From positions 4,964,001 through 5,028,000 of the forward strand of contig CM024186.1 of NCBI GenBank assembly GCA_013433145.1: DNA of 64,000 nt. Direction: 5' to 3'. Numbering within the stretch: the stretch's first letter is position 1; each line of letters begins with the position of its first letter. Shown piece by piece: positions 40,901 through 54,445 of this stretch. A program made the translations under genes and the position numbers. This DNA comes from Ascaris suum (lineage: Eukaryota; Nematoda; Chromadorea; Rhabditida; Ascarididae). The notes beneath the pieces were generated by a model, which was not told where the DNA came from, made no database searches, and was given only the letters and a program-made list of their open reading frames with translations.

Positions 40901-43900
40901 GGATAGACGCATGAATTCCTTTGCTTATGCAAATCTCTTATTATGATATCCCATTTTTTCGATGAGAGATGAGAGGGATTACGACACCTATCCACAATGA
41001 TTACCTGGAAAACTTCAACCGTTTCGAACGTACGAATACCGCTCTTTCAAATGGAGGCTTCGCTTCAAAAATAAAACATAATAGGGATAGCTAGAAAAAA
41101 AAAAAGTTAGAGGAAAGAAAAGGCAGAAATGGTCAGAAAAAGAGGCCAGAGAGATAATCGCCTATGATATAGAGATAACTGCGCGTGATAACCGCGTATT
41201 GCGCGCTGCGTGGTTCATGCTTGGTGGCTAAATTCCCACCTATCATTTAAAAATTGAAATCAGTCACTATTATTCTAAACATCAGACCACCTGTAATCAA
41301 CTGTAGGGAACGCCTCCTTCAGGTAATATCACAGCTGCATAGGAGCCGGTAATTCAGGTTGAATCAAGCCTTCTTTATAAAGAGTCGAATCAAACTGCAC
41401 AACTGAAAACTTCTACAAACATAAAGCTAAGAGACGATGAAGTTTCCCCATATTTTATTTTTATTTCCAGTTCGGAAATGGTCTAATCCTTCCCACCTTT
41501 CCATCTTGGAGTGCTCAAAGAACTACTGCGAATAAATGCTAACCACGATGCTTATGTGGCGATTCATGTTCGCTTTTGTGTTCCTTCTCGACTTTCGTCT
41601 CCTGGATTAGCACCCCCTCCTCCTGTCCCTCATCGAGCATAACCTCATCACCAGAGTCCTCCAGTCTTAACGCATCGCCATTATCCTCTTTTTCGTCTAC
41701 TCCTTCCAAGAGTTTCTTCGCGTTTTTGGTTTTCTGCAAATTCTGCCAAAAACATAACGACTCGACTTTAGGTTGAAAGAGAAGAGAAGAGGGAATTAAC
41801 AGCAAGCATTAATGGCGCACTTCGATTTCTTATGAAGCAGCAGTTCCCATTTAGGCGTCCTATTCAAAAATGCCATAATATAATTCTTTTTGGTGCTGAT
41901 AAATGCAGGAAAGCGTTTTGAGATGCAAAAAATATCAATTATTTAACAACATCACCAAAATAATTCCATCGAACATTCTCTACTATACCTCACAAAAAAC
42001 CCGAATAGCTTGCTCCGATGAACTTTATGGGAGGTAAGATCTGCTATGTGCATCGTGCATGATTACTTCAAAGTAGATTTTGCACCATACTTTCCTTTAG
42101 CTATATTGCAAGCATTAGCCAAGCTTATTGTAAATATTAGCCAAGCTTGCTGCGAATACTGGCCAAGTTTGCTGCAAGTATTGGTTAGACTAACTGTAAA
42201 TAGCTGCCGGACTTATTGTAAATATTGGCCAAGCTTATCCACCTATTTAATAAACACAAAACAAAAGAAAAAGACTATCTCATGCTGAGAAAGAAACGTT
42301 GTGAATGCGCCATTACTCGCTTCATACACGCATGAGAGCTGAAAGGCACTGATAGACGCACTTCCCTAACCCAATCGAATGAATGATAGTAAAACCTGAA
42401 TATGATGGTATGTTTGTGTATGTATGTGTGTGTGGGGTGGGGGGGGGGGGGGGGGCTAGGCATACCACGAAACAACATTCTCAAACAAAGGGATACTTGA
42501 AGAACATTCAGATACTCCCGGGTGCTATTGCCGCAACATGAGGGATAAAATGTGGCCAAGATTACTTATACGTTGCATGTGTCCAGCATATACGGCAGCC
42601 TTGTTGTCCGACGAGATATAAATGGGATAAAGGCGATCGATTAGTGACTGCAGTCGATTTTTGCCTGAGCATGTGTCTCTTTCAAATTCAAGGATGACAG
42701 CCAATCACTGCCTCACTGATATAACTGGCATACAGCGTTGTTGACTCTTTACAGTCCATGAACAAATGAAAGGTTGTGAATATTTTTTAATTTTACAACT
42801 TTATGCGCGATGTGTAACTTTGGAGTAATCATTGCTCAAACCTAATAAGCCGCTTATTTCAAAAAAAAAAAATCCATCCGAAGAATCATGAAAAATTAAC
42901 TCACTCAACTATGCTCCCATTAACTTCTCACTTTTGATTGCGTCATCTTCCAACACCCCTTCCCCTCCCTCCCCTCCATATCATGTTAAAACTGAAGTCA
43001 TAATCTCTCCTGTCGAACTGGCCATATTTCGCATTTTTTTCGAGTTGCCTACCGTTCATGCAGACTTAGTGGATTATGCATTGCAAATCACCCCTAAAAA
43101 ACAAGGACGAACCTCTTCCTTAGGTGATTCCTTCTCGTCACTGCCAATATCCAGTTCATTGAATACCTCTCTCCTATTTGCCGTCTCATGTCGCATTCTC
43201 TCCTCATGATCTCGTTGTTTCTTCTCTTTATCACGCTCTTCTCTTCGTCCACCACTTTTTTCATGTCTTTTCCTGTCTTCATCCGGTCGTTTTACGCGAC
43301 CAGCAAGCCGAAATGACTGCAATCGTCATTCTTTCGATCATTTCATATCATCAGAACCTTTAGACACATATGACAATAGCTAATATAAATCTAATGACAA
43401 GCAGTTCCCATAAAATTGACACGTTTGCCTCGCAACAATCCTGGGTTAAAATTCATCAACAAAATTTAAGTTAAAACCTGGATTAAGTACAATTAAGTGT
43501 GGATCAGAATTAAATGTGAACACTCTGACTACTACACTCAACCTAGGCCCTTACGCTTGTATATGTTATTCTTGGTTAGATATCCTGAACTGGCTCTTCG
43601 ATGCCACATCCAACAATTTTAAATCAGAGAAAGAAAATCGAATAATGGAAAAGTAAACAGCACAATAATCAATGCAAAGCGATATAATGGTCAATGGTGA
43701 TGGGGCATACCTACCGTATCGATTGCAAGGAGCATGATATCAGAACAGCAGCAGAGTAGAAAGCTGTTTTAAGTCAGCATATCTCTCTCAAGTTTGAGTA
43801 AGCCTAAAATATTAGCTAAAGCGGAACGCTATAAATATCGGACTTCAATTCCAGCTTCTACTTAGCTTTTATTCAAAAAAGAATAATTTTTACCTCTTTT

Positions 43901-46900
43901 TTATCCTTATCAAAGCGACTTCCTCGTTCCGAATGCTTCTTGCCCCCTCTTCAACATGATACTCGTTCTCTTTTGGCCGTGATCGTTCGTCTCTTCTTGC
44001 TTCTCTTTCTCGATCACTTTCCCTTCTCCTTCTTTTTTCTTCTTCCCTTCCCATTTCATCTTTCTCCTTATTCTGCTCACCGTGGTCATCGTCCTGTGCT
44101 TCTTCCTTCAGTTTACGGCGACGGTGCAATTCTTCCAAGGAAATGACCCGATTCTTTAAAAAATAACGAATTTTAAAACGAAAATAAAATACATTTTAAA
44201 AAAATCAACAATTTGGACCATAAGAAGAATTCAAGTATCTCAGAGAAATAGGACAAGTGTATATGGACGTTCCCACTATAACAGAATCAGCGAAGAACCG
44301 CTGTGCTAACAAGCAGAAATCCTTTCACTAAGATCCACTTCAAATCCATCAATAAAAATAAAACAATAGCGGTAACTTACTAATCACGTTCTAAAACTGT
44401 CATCTGGGTTAATGCTTTTGGCTGTTTAGACACAACAATGGAAAGAAAACGATCTTCTCTAAATATGTTAAAAGTTTTAAGCGAATGGAACAAGAAGACT
44501 GCCAAAACTGAACTCAATCCGGCTACTGAAAGATATAACCACTTAAAAATTCGTCATCTCTTCCTCTACCAAGACTGCGTGAAAATTTGGTCATCAATAT
44601 TTAATAACGGCAACTTCAACCATCACGATGAAGAAATCGGCCATGAAAGAGGCCTAAGCTTTTTGCGGTCAGCTATAACCATCGTTTCTCAAGCCCAAAA
44701 CATATACGAACTATTAGTAATAGCAAATTCCTTTCACAACCTGTTCTCGTCTCCAATGAGGCGGTGTACGACTTCGTTCGCGATCACTTCCTTCTGGAGT
44801 GCGGAACCGTAACGCTCCACGTCCCTGAAAGAAAAACTTATTCAAAGCTCGAGCATGAAATGTAACCAGCGCAGAGATAACTTTTTGGAGACGCCTTGAA
44901 ACTGCAAGATTTTCATTTAAGCTTGCATAACGATCCAACTTGAGCGCTTACTGCGATCTGCATAAAGATTTTGGTGTACTAAACTTCCCACCCCTCTCCT
45001 GATAAGTTAAACCGACCCAAACCATCGAACCCACATCCTCCCAGAAAGCTTATTTCTATATTTCCAGGCTTGGTTCAATTACTCAAGTTTGAAGTTAAAC
45101 GATTTCGATAACATCAAACAGATCAGAAAGCTGCGTGCTGTTTACCTCGCTTCGAAGCGATTTCATCATCAGATTATCCTTGCGCTCAATCCTTAGTTGT
45201 TTTATTCAATAAAGAGCTTTATGATCTACCTTAATTTTATGGCCAGTTCTAGTGACGCGCGGTCGACGCGTACTTCGACGAGATTCGAGTTCGCGTCTCA
45301 TTTGACGAGGAGATTCGCCAGCACGCTTCTTTCTTTCCTTCTCCTTTTCTTTTCTCTTCTCCTCGGGTGTACGTGAACTGAAAAATACGACCTCTATAGT
45401 TCAGGAATTCCCCAAAGCAAATAAGCGCAATAAAAAACAGCGCAAACATTTTGCTCTCAAGAATGAATTTCTGTAAACAACACCACCGCAGTGGTATGAT
45501 GGGGTTACTGAACGTAATAAAGCATATGTATCAGCAATGATTACAATCAAAAGCAAATATATGAGGTGAGACAGCTGGTACAACGCGACGCTCACATTTA
45601 TCAACCACTAATCGGTTCTTTTCATTCTTATCCGATACACTCCAGCAACTAAGAGTTACTCTCAGGTCTTGCCTCCAACATTGTTTTAATGGAGTTTCCA
45701 GCCGATTTGGCCGTTTTTAACCGATAACCCCATTTAGCCGATACACTATATCGGCTAAATACGATTCAAGCGGAAGTTCAAGTTCCCCCCTACAAAGTAT
45801 TTCTATTCCTGCACGTTATAATCTCCATTTCCTGAAATGCTCTTTGCTCTCGAGCGCTAATCTCATATATGAGTTACAATCTTCCTGAAATCTCATACAC
45901 GTTATAAGTGCTAAAAATATCTCATATATGAGCACTCTTTGTTTACTACTCGTTCCCCCATTTACTATTCGGACAGCGATCGATCATAGAAAAAAACAAG
46001 AAAAAATTATAAAAGATGATGCCTTCGCGTACAATATAAAGGGGAAACTGTGCAATAAAATGGGAGAAAAAGTTTGTAAAAACACCGTGAAAAACCTAAT
46101 CAGATTATGCTTCAAAACTTTTCGAAAAGTTCCGACGCTTTCAACAAACACTTTCGGAAATATCAGCATATAAAAACCCGAAGTCTCAAGAAAGGAACTT
46201 AATAAATGCACGAGACACCCGATCTAGTATCAATTGTACGATCCTAAACGACAGGCTCGAAACGTACCGTCGCATTAAGTACTGGTTGTGATGTTCAGGA
46301 TCCTTTGGTATTTCTTCGGCTTTCACACTCGACAATTGCGCTTCGGCGACAGGCGCATTAGTACCAATCTCAAGTTGCTCCACTTCTTCGCTTGTTTTTG
46401 CTGTCTTTTCCTTGCGCTTTTTCTTATGTCTTTTTTTCTTTTTCGATCTGTCATCTGATGACACCGACGATGAAGAACTGTAATTTTAAAAACGCTATAG
46501 AATATTAAATTCGAATCCAATATTAAATAGAATAAAATGAATTTACAAACAGAATAAAATGCAAAATGCAAATAGAATAAAATGCAACAATCCATTGAAA
46601 TATTTTTTTGCAATACTAGGCGGAATTAAAAATATAAATAACTGAAGAACTTAAAAAGCAGTAAAATAACTAAGATGATTTCGACCTTCAACAGTCATTT
46701 CTAAATATCACTGAATGCGGCTCCTCTTCCGCAGATGCATATTCCTATACAAATATTTATTCATATAACCTGATAGCCATAAAATGCAACCAAGTAAGAA
46801 TATGGTGAATTGCTCACCTCAAGGTCTTCTCGTCGGGATATGATAGCATAAAAACATCACCTTTCAATCGATGCATCTTATAGTTTTCAACTCCATACAC

Positions 46901-49177
46901 AACAAATATACTTTTAAACAACCACGGAATCTTCAAGGATTTACTGGATAAGAGACAAGACGTCTAAATACCTTCCATGTCCACCTTTCGGCAATGAAAC
47001 TTCTTTTAGACAGCCAGTCAAAAAATTACATTCACGAAGGAAACAAGACACTGTAACAAGTTACAGTATCCTTGAGGTTATAAACCCGGGCTTCTCGACA
47101 AACTAGTAAAAAATAAGTATTTTTCAGCTCACGATCCTGCCCTTCTCCACTAATTTTTTATCGAGCAGCGTCATAGGACGTCGCAAACACTGTGAAACTC
47201 GCGGTTTACAAATCAAAAAATGGTGCATACGTTAAGACTGGATGATTCTTTTTCTTAGGTGCACGTTACATCATCGCAAATAATTCACTTTTTTTGTTAC
47301 TGGAGGATAGTGGGAGGAGTGCAACATCACCGTCAAGTGTTTTCGTTAAGGCATTTAACCGTTTCACCTCAGCTTATTAAACAAGGCTTCGATCTCAGTC
47401 ACGAGATCAGATCTACTAAGTTTTCGATGCAACCAAACGAGAACAGGTGCACAAACCTTTCCGATGATGTGGAACTTGATTCAGACGACGAATGACGTCT
47501 CTTCTTTTTGCGTACAAGTTCGCCACAGTTCAAGATCACTACGTCGGCAAGCGGTCGATGCTTTGCATTCGTCTTTAGGTGCTCGATCTCGGTGACCACC
47601 TCTTGACCTGAGAGCACCTTAAATTCGCCTAAGTTACGTCACTCAAGAACATCAGCATATGCTCGCTGCATCCAACCCGGCCACCTGCGAGGATATCAGC
47701 GTCTAGCTTTAGAACTTTTCGCTGCTTTCCATCCTGATATCACCTAGGAAGTAAGCAGAGAATGGCCATCGCCAGCTACTGGTGTGGCAAAGACAACCGA
47801 CAGTCTGAAACGAAGGGCACAGAGTAGTCAGGCTGCAGCCACATGGTAACAAACGTGAGTGAAATCAAACGGCGCGCACCGCTGCAAACCATTTCAAACG
47901 CTGCAAAACGGCTACACATTCTGGCTCATATTTCTTAAGGTCATGTTTTCCATTTTATTCCTCCAGGTTTTCAAGAACGGCTTAATCACAACATAAGGAT
48001 GCTGAAACATCCAGGTAACACCCAGGTTCCGAAATCCAGGTATCAAAGCACAATATAAGAAATATTTAAAGGTAACTTAGAAGAATTATAAATGACGGGA
48101 AGTGACCTTTCCAAATACGACGTGAACACCGTCGAGATGAGGTGCCGGTGCGGTTGTTATAAAGAACTGAGAACCATTCGTGTTCGGTCCTTTATTAGCC
48201 ATCGAGAGCATAAACGGTTCAGCGTGTTTCATTACGAAATCTTCATCATCGAACATACCACCATAAACCGATTCACCACCTGTACCATCACCTTTCGTGA
48301 AATCTCCGCCCTTAATTAATGAACGATTTGATGTTATAACGAATAAATTAAATCTACCCAGTTATTTGCAGCATTTGCACATCGGATATTTCCATAATAA
48401 TAGAAAAGGGATTCAGAACAACACGGTTTACAGCAATAAAGGTGGAGAGAACATCACTGGGGTATATTATTTCAGCAGATCCTTTCTTCTCCCTCTAAGC
48501 TCTGCGGAAATTTAACCGATTTTTGCAATACAGCATGACATTCATTGAATGAATGACTAAATAAAGCCATCAATAACAGAGCAATAAGATTAAACGACGT
48601 TTCCAATGTTTAGCTGGGCATAGAAAATAGGCTGGAAATGCTGCAATGAAAAGATGTCAACGACAGGTCAGCATTTCGCCTCGAAAGCGTAACCGTTTAT
48701 TTTCCACGGCGTGACTCCGATGCTTTAAATGGAAGCGTGTCCATGGAAAGTTGCATCCTACAAGTATGGGGCTGGATTCCGGGACTACAAGAACTTCAGT
48801 GATTAAATGTGCAATATCCATCAAATAAACGAACAAGAAATGCTTCAATATCGTCATTTTGAGTTTGACAGCATTTCGTCTGTACTCGTATAAGCCTAGT
48901 ATAGACATCCCATATGGAACTTATCAAGAGTTTTTAGACAAGTGTTACGAATTACCTGTATCATAAAATTTTTGATGATTCGATGAAATGTGGAACCCTT
49001 ATAATGCAGCGGTTTACCGCTCGTTTTACCAACGCCGGCCATGCCTGTGCATAACATCAGGAAATTGTGCGACGTTCTTGGGGCAACATCACTGAACAAT
49101 TCCATCACGATTCGGCCTGCCAAACGACCATCGATGGTCACGTCGAAAAATGCACGACGGCGTTCTTTCTTCGACAT
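37955..49177 (-). CDS. Large SR-cyclophilin (PPIG/NKTR/Moca-cyp type peptidyl-prolyl isomerase), 13 exons
   Basis: Nuclear peptidyl-prolyl cis-trans isomerase linked to pre-mRNA splicing. Exons: 48956-49177, 48107-48310, 47457-47617, 46268-46477, 45230-45377, 44741-44824, 43894-44153, 43113-43316, 41544-41733, 40088-40661, 39259-39385, 38780-38880, 37955-38042; about 857 residues. Residues 1-177 are the cyclophilin domain: [19 protein letters not shown], the catalytic Arg in [15 protein letters not shown], and [21 protein letters not shown] His replaces the cyclosporin-contact Trp, as in other large cyclophilins. A Lys/Glu-rich region follows. Then comes the family signature TGHKIKGRG and RSRTPPHW (exons 5-6), as in human PPIG and NKTR. 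The tail is acidic then Arg/Ser-rich ([34 protein letters not shown]), ending at a TAA. The exon 7 frame needs one extra base at 43943-43947. Exon 11 can end at 39259 or, with a frame change, at 39227. Confidence 0.9.
42101..42240. repeat. Tandem repeat, about 22-bp unit, six degenerate copies
   Basis: Successive units resemble ggccaagcttattgtaaata plus tt (for example agccaagcttattgtaaata, agccaagcttgctgcgaata, ggccaagtttgctgcaagta). It lies in the cyclophilin intron between exons 43113-43316 and 41544-41733. Confidence 0.8.
42439..42455. repeat. Mono-G tract (G17) after a GT-rich stretch
   Basis: Seventeen G preceded by tgtgtatgtatgtgtgtgtg, in the same cyclophilin intron as the 22-bp tandem repeat. 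Confidence 0.93.
45072..45093 (+). other. SL1-like sequence, 19 of 22 positions
   Basis: The plus strand matches nematode SL1 at 19 of 22 positions. The differences are T to C at 5, C to T at 12 and G to A at 22. It lies antisense in the cyclophilin intron between exons 45230-45377 and 44741-44824. The following bases (gttaaacgatt) faintly resemble the start of the SL RNA intron, but no Sm site (AATTTTTGG type) follows. A relic of an SL RNA or of a trans-spliced mRNA is more likely than a working gene. Confidence 0.4.
45732..45760. repeat. Perfect 12-bp inverted repeat with 5-base loop
   Basis: atttagccgata, loop cacta, tatcggctaaat. It is a perfect hairpin in a cyclophilin intron, and the sequence just upstream (gccgattt, accgataacc) carries related fragments. 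No function is known. Confidence 0.8.
45862..45932. repeat. Pair of identical 12-bp palindromes
   Basis: ctcatatatgag occurs at 45862-45873 and 45921-45932, each a perfect palindrome, in similar surroundings (ctgaaat and gttata on both sides). It looks like a short local duplication. Confidence 0.75.
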
Positions 49178-51083
49178 CCGGAAAGAAAAAAGAAAAACGT
49201 TTGTGCCGAAATATTCGACAATTAAACGATCGAAAAAGCAAGCCAGAAGGAAATTAACGATATGTGCATGCCAATAACGATGTACATGCTCGAAAACTTT
49301 GTGTAAATTGGCCAATTAAATTGGCCGGCCATAAAATACACTCAACAGCAATAAAACGGCGTGTAATTGGGCGAACTTCAACTCGTCTGGTTGCGACACA
49401 AACCTGGTCTAACATATATTTTTAGAGAACAACTATTCCAACCCTCTGCCTATAGTAGTCACATTTCATCGTTACAATCACATCTAACTATTCGGAGAGT
49501 TGACGGACATTTGCGCACATATGCATGAATATCATGAGCCATAAGCACATTGGAAGAAAAGATCTGTAAAAAGCTCAGAAAAAGCGTTTAAACACCAATT
49601 CTGAGTAACTTGCTTACGTTGATATGTTACATTTAGTTATGCGACCTATTACGCGGCGGACAGTTGCGCCATTTGTGGATAAGCCTACAAAAAAAGAACG
49701 TGGATGTAATATATCTGCCGACGTTAAAAGTTAAGCGCTAAATTTAAAAAAATGGCGCTAGCTCAAATGCAAAACTAAGTACGATTCATTAATTAATGGC
49801 TATTTATCGGAGATGCTATTATTGGAGGCGCAATTGTCGCGGCACTTTACAAAAAATAAATGCGATTATTTACCAATGCCAATTTAATTCACTTATTTTC
49901 CAAATAAAAACAGACACTTAAATGCGGGATTATTGTCAAAGGAGAAAGAAATAACGAACCATAAAACTACGTTTGCCTCTTCTATATGAGGAAAAATCTC
50001 CAGAGATTTTTACTAAAATGTTGAGTGCAAATGAGTGAATATATACTTATAAGCATAAAAAATAATTGTCCCTCATATGATACTCTATTCTTTAAAAAAA
50101 AAGAACAATTAAAAACGATATACGCTAAATTTTTCATTTCAAATTTGAGATGAAATTCAAAATTTGCATATCGATATAATACTAGGTAGAGGTCCCAAAT
50201 TATCGTCATCTTTGATATTTATTTAGGTAAAAGAGACTTTCATGAAAGAATAGGCATGGTATAGATCGAAAAAATTTACTACAAGATAAATCAAACGAAT
50301 TTAATTGTATCATAACGACGATCATCAGATACAATTATAGAATTTATTGGTAAGATTCCAATGGTAATACTAAAATATGATGCTAGCCTTCATATAATTC
50401 AAAGCCTAGTAATAAAATTTATGCTCACCTAAATGGGGCGCAATTGTCGTGACACATAATAATCCCTCACCTCTAACGAATATATACCACGAACGATTGC
50501 TATATCACATCGTTAGATTCTAGACGCATCATAAATGAAATATTGGAAAATGAAAAATCACTATTGAATTTCCGATGAGTGTATGAGTGAATCTGCAAAC
50601 AAAATACGGCATCCATCTATAGCCATCGAACTGCATCTAATTACGTTATCAAGGCAGCGGGTAACTTAGAAACTTTGGGAATCCGATTCCTCGTTTGGTT
50701 GTTTTATTTCAGGATCTTTTTGTTTAGCAAACATAACTTGGACCTCCCTCATTTAGCACCTAAAACATTATAGGATTTAGCAAATTATAAAAAGTTACAC
50801 TCAATCTTCCCACAGGTAAACCCATTTTCTGTTCACTTCACAGTTCGTCCTCAAATCGTCACAGCTCTAATTTGTGAATGCTTTATCTGTTGTTATGTTT
50901 ATTATTGACTCAAAGAAATACCTACAAAGTATATTTCCAGGGAAATTTGATTGCGCTCATGGAGTTCATAATGGTGTGAAGAGGAGGGATTTGTTCACAG
51001 GCACTTATTCAAAATATAACTGTGGGCAGGAAAAAGTGGTTTAAACCGCAGTGCTATTTCGAATGTGCGTCGATAATTGAGAA
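49178..51083. other. Upstream flank of the cyclophilin gene
   Basis: Begins with a pyrimidine-rich 5' leader on the minus strand (tttttcttttttctttccgg before the ATG). The rest is AT-rich with many short homopolymers. No gene recognised and no clear TATA or initiator element could be assigned. Confidence 0.5.
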
Positions 51084-51303
51084 GGTTTAATTGCCTGAGT
51101 TTCAGGGCAATATAACCGAAACAGCACTGCAGGTCATAAATATCAAACCACGCGCAAACAAACATACACATGTAGACATAACGGTCGAACAATTCGCCGT
51201 TGCAAATAACTGCAACGAAAAAAGCCATGAAAAGTGCAAGAAGGACACCACCACCAGTCCGATCACATTGACCACTATCCCTCAAAACCTGGATTACCAC
51301 TAA
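51084..51303 (+). other. SL1-like/acceptor sequence followed by a 65-codon open frame
   Basis: 51084-51105 matches SL1 at 18 of 22 positions (differences at 10, 13, 14 and 20) and also reads as a splice acceptor (gagtttcag). Directly after it a frame runs from GGC 51106 to TAA 51301-51303: GNITETALQVINIKPRANKH, then a region with NNCNEKSHEKCKKDTTT and a Thr/Pro end. Composition looks protein-like and GC is above the surroundings. However, the opposite strand is also open over the same stretch (hydrophobic LLALFMAFFVAVIC). It may be a terminal exon of an unrecognised gene, or the 5' piece of a copied mRNA. No family recognised. Confidence 0.3.
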
Positions 51304-52779
51304 GCTTCGGTTTTTTCATTCGCCGAGCAATGTTCGCCGACAAGAACGCAATGAAATTTGTTGCACTCACTACTGTATTGAAGCATTTGCGAACCATTTT
51401 TATGTCGCTAAATACCGCTTAGAAACCGTTGAAGTTTGAAATATTGCCCCGATTGTTCGGTAAAGCCCAGAGGGATTCTACAGGAGAGACTGTTCAATTA
51501 CCTGTAGGCTTTACCTGCGGACTACCTGTAAATTGCTTATTGTGCTTAAACTACTTGAAAACGGACTAACTATAAATTGCCGCTGACTGAATTTTCGACT
51601 CGTTTAAACAGAGAAATTTACTCAACGACGATAGAAAAAAATTTTTTTTTAAATTATAAAAGTAAATCAAAAACTTATTCAATGATTTTCAACAGAAGCT
51701 ATTTTTTGCAAATATTTCACCATCACCAAATTTTTATAAGAAGAAGAAACTATAAAAGAACTTGATGGCCTCAAGTTTTTGACCAATATATTTGTATTCA
51801 TTTCATATAATTATGAAGTGAAGAAAATTATAGAATATTCAGTCAGAATTGAATACTTTATAATCATACCTACAATATCTGCATTACTCCATCAAGTCAC
51901 ACCTGCATTAATCGTATATGAAAATAGATGCGCATCGAGAATATATAGTGCTTTTAATTCTGTTCAAATGCTACCGGTGAGAAAACGGTTTATTGCAGAT
52001 ACGCGAAGGGAAGGATGAAGTTGTGCACATTATGGACAATATTGAAAAAGTCGACTTCTCCTCTAGTTGCTTCTAGAGTCTGTCATATTTCCGGATTGAG
52101 GTAAAGTTCTCGAGCTTATATTTCCGGATCTCCAGCTAACCGGTGGAACAGTTCATCTGATTGTAGATGGATTCTTGTGAAGATTTCAAGAAAATACGGA
52201 CTTGAAGAAGAAAAGATGCGAGGAAAGGAATATATCTTCTAATAAATTAGTGAGAAAATGTAGTTGAGGTTATATAGCTGCAAAAGTTCAATTGCACCTG
52301 GGCGCGTTCATAATAATCTTCGAGGTATTTTCGCATTAATCTATTCTAAGACTAAACAACTATTACTAATGGTATTGCCTCCATTGGGGATATTTCTAAA
52401 ATTCCCACATTTTCCATATGGAAATTTTCTTTTTAATTTGCATATTTTTAGTAAAAAGTATGAATATTATTTTTGTCGAGATTTTAAAGAAACAGCATAT
52501 GTTTAAAAAATATTTAAATATAAGCCATAATTTGCAGCGAAGTTAAACGAATCTCTTATGACGGGGAATCAAAACTACACGATATTTTTCAAACGTAATC
52601 GCCGGAGAAAAGTTGAAAGGCTTACGGCGTCATCTATTTATAAACCGTCCGAAGAGCTCGAACTCAACAATTAAGTTTTTCCAACTTTGGAATATCTTCC
52701 GCAATTAAATTCCGAACTTTTCCGACTTTTCAATTAAAACGTTACGAGGGATTTCCTTCTCAAATGAAACTTCTTTCAG

Positions 52780-53121
52780 CACAAAATTATCGAAAAGATA
52801 TCATACGATTCCCACAGGTGCCAGGTAAGCAAGTTACCATTAAGGTGTTAACAGTACTGCATATTCAACAGTTTTCGTGTTTATACAACATAACAATGAA
52901 GCAGTAATGAAGCTTCAAATGAATTATATCACATTTGGTAAACATGACTTAAAAATATTGTACTCTTATCTCTGTTAGCTATAAGCGAAGTGGAAGCGAG
53001 ATCACCGTATCCATTAAGGAAGAAATGCTTGGACAATTGAGGTCACACTTCTATCGTTATCGTGATTCAGGGAATTTCTATCCCTATTACCCAACATACC
53101 ATCCATGTGGACAATTCCCAG
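52780..53121 (+). CDS. Two candidate exons of an unrecognised gene
   Basis: Exon candidates 52780-52824 (after ttctttcag, donor gtaagc) and 52979-53121 (after tctgttag, donor gtatga) join in one phase. Together they read TKLSKRYHTIPTGAS, then YKRSGSEITVSIKEEMLGQL, RSHFYRYRDSGNFYPYYPTY and HPCGQFPG. The second part is Tyr/Pro-rich. An alternative reading starts at the ATG at 52764 and stops after 40 codons. I found no continuation on either side and recognise no family, so this is a weak call. Confidence 0.25.
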
Positions 53122-54111
53122 GTATGAGTCATGAATCCCCCTCACCTATACCGGCATTAGAACTTGTATTTCTTGACCAAATCCTCTGAAAAAAAAAAAA
53201 TTAAATAAAAGTTGATGAGAGAATTCCACCCATCTGCCTTAATATTTGATCTTATTGCCAAATAACTACTAAAATATTACTATACGAAAATTATTGCTAT
53301 ACATTTTTTCAAACTTATATGAGAAGGAATCCATGAAAATCCCACAGTTTTTTGGAAAAATATATGGAAAACGAAAAAAAAAAACACGAAAATTTCATAG
53401 AATTATTTTCTTTCCAATATTCATAGTAAAAGCGATTAGAGGAATTTTCCACCAACATTAAAAATAACCAAAGAAGTTATTCAAAACTGAGTTAATGCAT
53501 TCCAGAAAAGAAAGCAACTTTATTACTTACATTTTTCAGTTCATTTTTATGCTAATTTAATCGGAAGAAAATAAAAAACAGCAGAGCAACAAATTCCAAT
53601 GAATGAATCAACGCACACGATTCGCCACAAATTTGTATTTTGCTATCACCGATTAAATATATACGTACAACTTCATACATATTATACAGCCTCACAATAT
53701 GCAAACATCCAATAAACAAATACACTGCAGTGAGTACGAGAACAACAATTTCAAATTCATCGATGTCGACTTACCGAGGAGGGGTGGGAGGGAACGAAGG
53801 GGAGAATTAAATGTGACCATAGCTATGGCCTAAAGAAATTAAATAAACCATAAATTCGTATAGTTTTTTAATTAGCGGAAAAACCGAACAATAAGAGAGT
53901 GTACAAATATGAAGCGTCGGCTAAACTCTACCTCGAATAATCCGGCAAAGACAAATTCCATCTACACATCAAGTGTGTGATAAGCTGTGACCATTCTCTA
54001 GAAGAGATCACGCTCGACGATATAGGAGTCAATAGAATCGAAATCAACATACCACACTATCCTAAATAACTACCACTCCGAAAAAACCAGTACTCTATTT
54101 GAAGTGAAAAT

Positions 54112-54190
54112 ACCCAAGCATAGAAATAATTTCCCAGAATCGATAAAAAACTACCCGAGCATAGAAATAATTCTCTAGAATTGATAACTA
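54112..54190. repeat. Two-copy direct repeat, about 40 bp
   Basis: tacccaagcatagaaataat and tacccgagcatagaaataat begin the two copies, which stay similar through gaatcgata/gaattgata. Confidence 0.75.
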
Positions 54191-54445
54191 AGCACAACAA
54201 TGCACTCAGATATTCAAGTTCGAAAGTTCTATTCCCATTCTGACATCTGAAAGTTTCCCACCGATTTACCTACTTAAGTTCTCATTCCCCAGCATCAGCA
54301 CTTTAATACATAATATTAGAATCTGCGTAATCCTTCTCAACTTTCAAAACCATCTAATATATTTGATTCATTTAAGTCAACGAATATTTAATTCATTGCA
54401 TACTACGATTACATAACCATAATATACTATAACATTGATGCGTCT

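Noticed and set aside
43733..43790. Possible extra cyclophilin exon between exons 7 and 8 (phase-compatible, hydrophobic [16 protein letters not shown])
   Set aside because: Hydrophobic, Cys-rich residues do not fit this charged region, and the frame-corrected exon 7 joins exon 8 without it.
43797..43808. ctcaagtttgag, resembling the SL1 3' end
   Set aside because: Only 14 of 22 positions match over the full length, so it is expected by chance.
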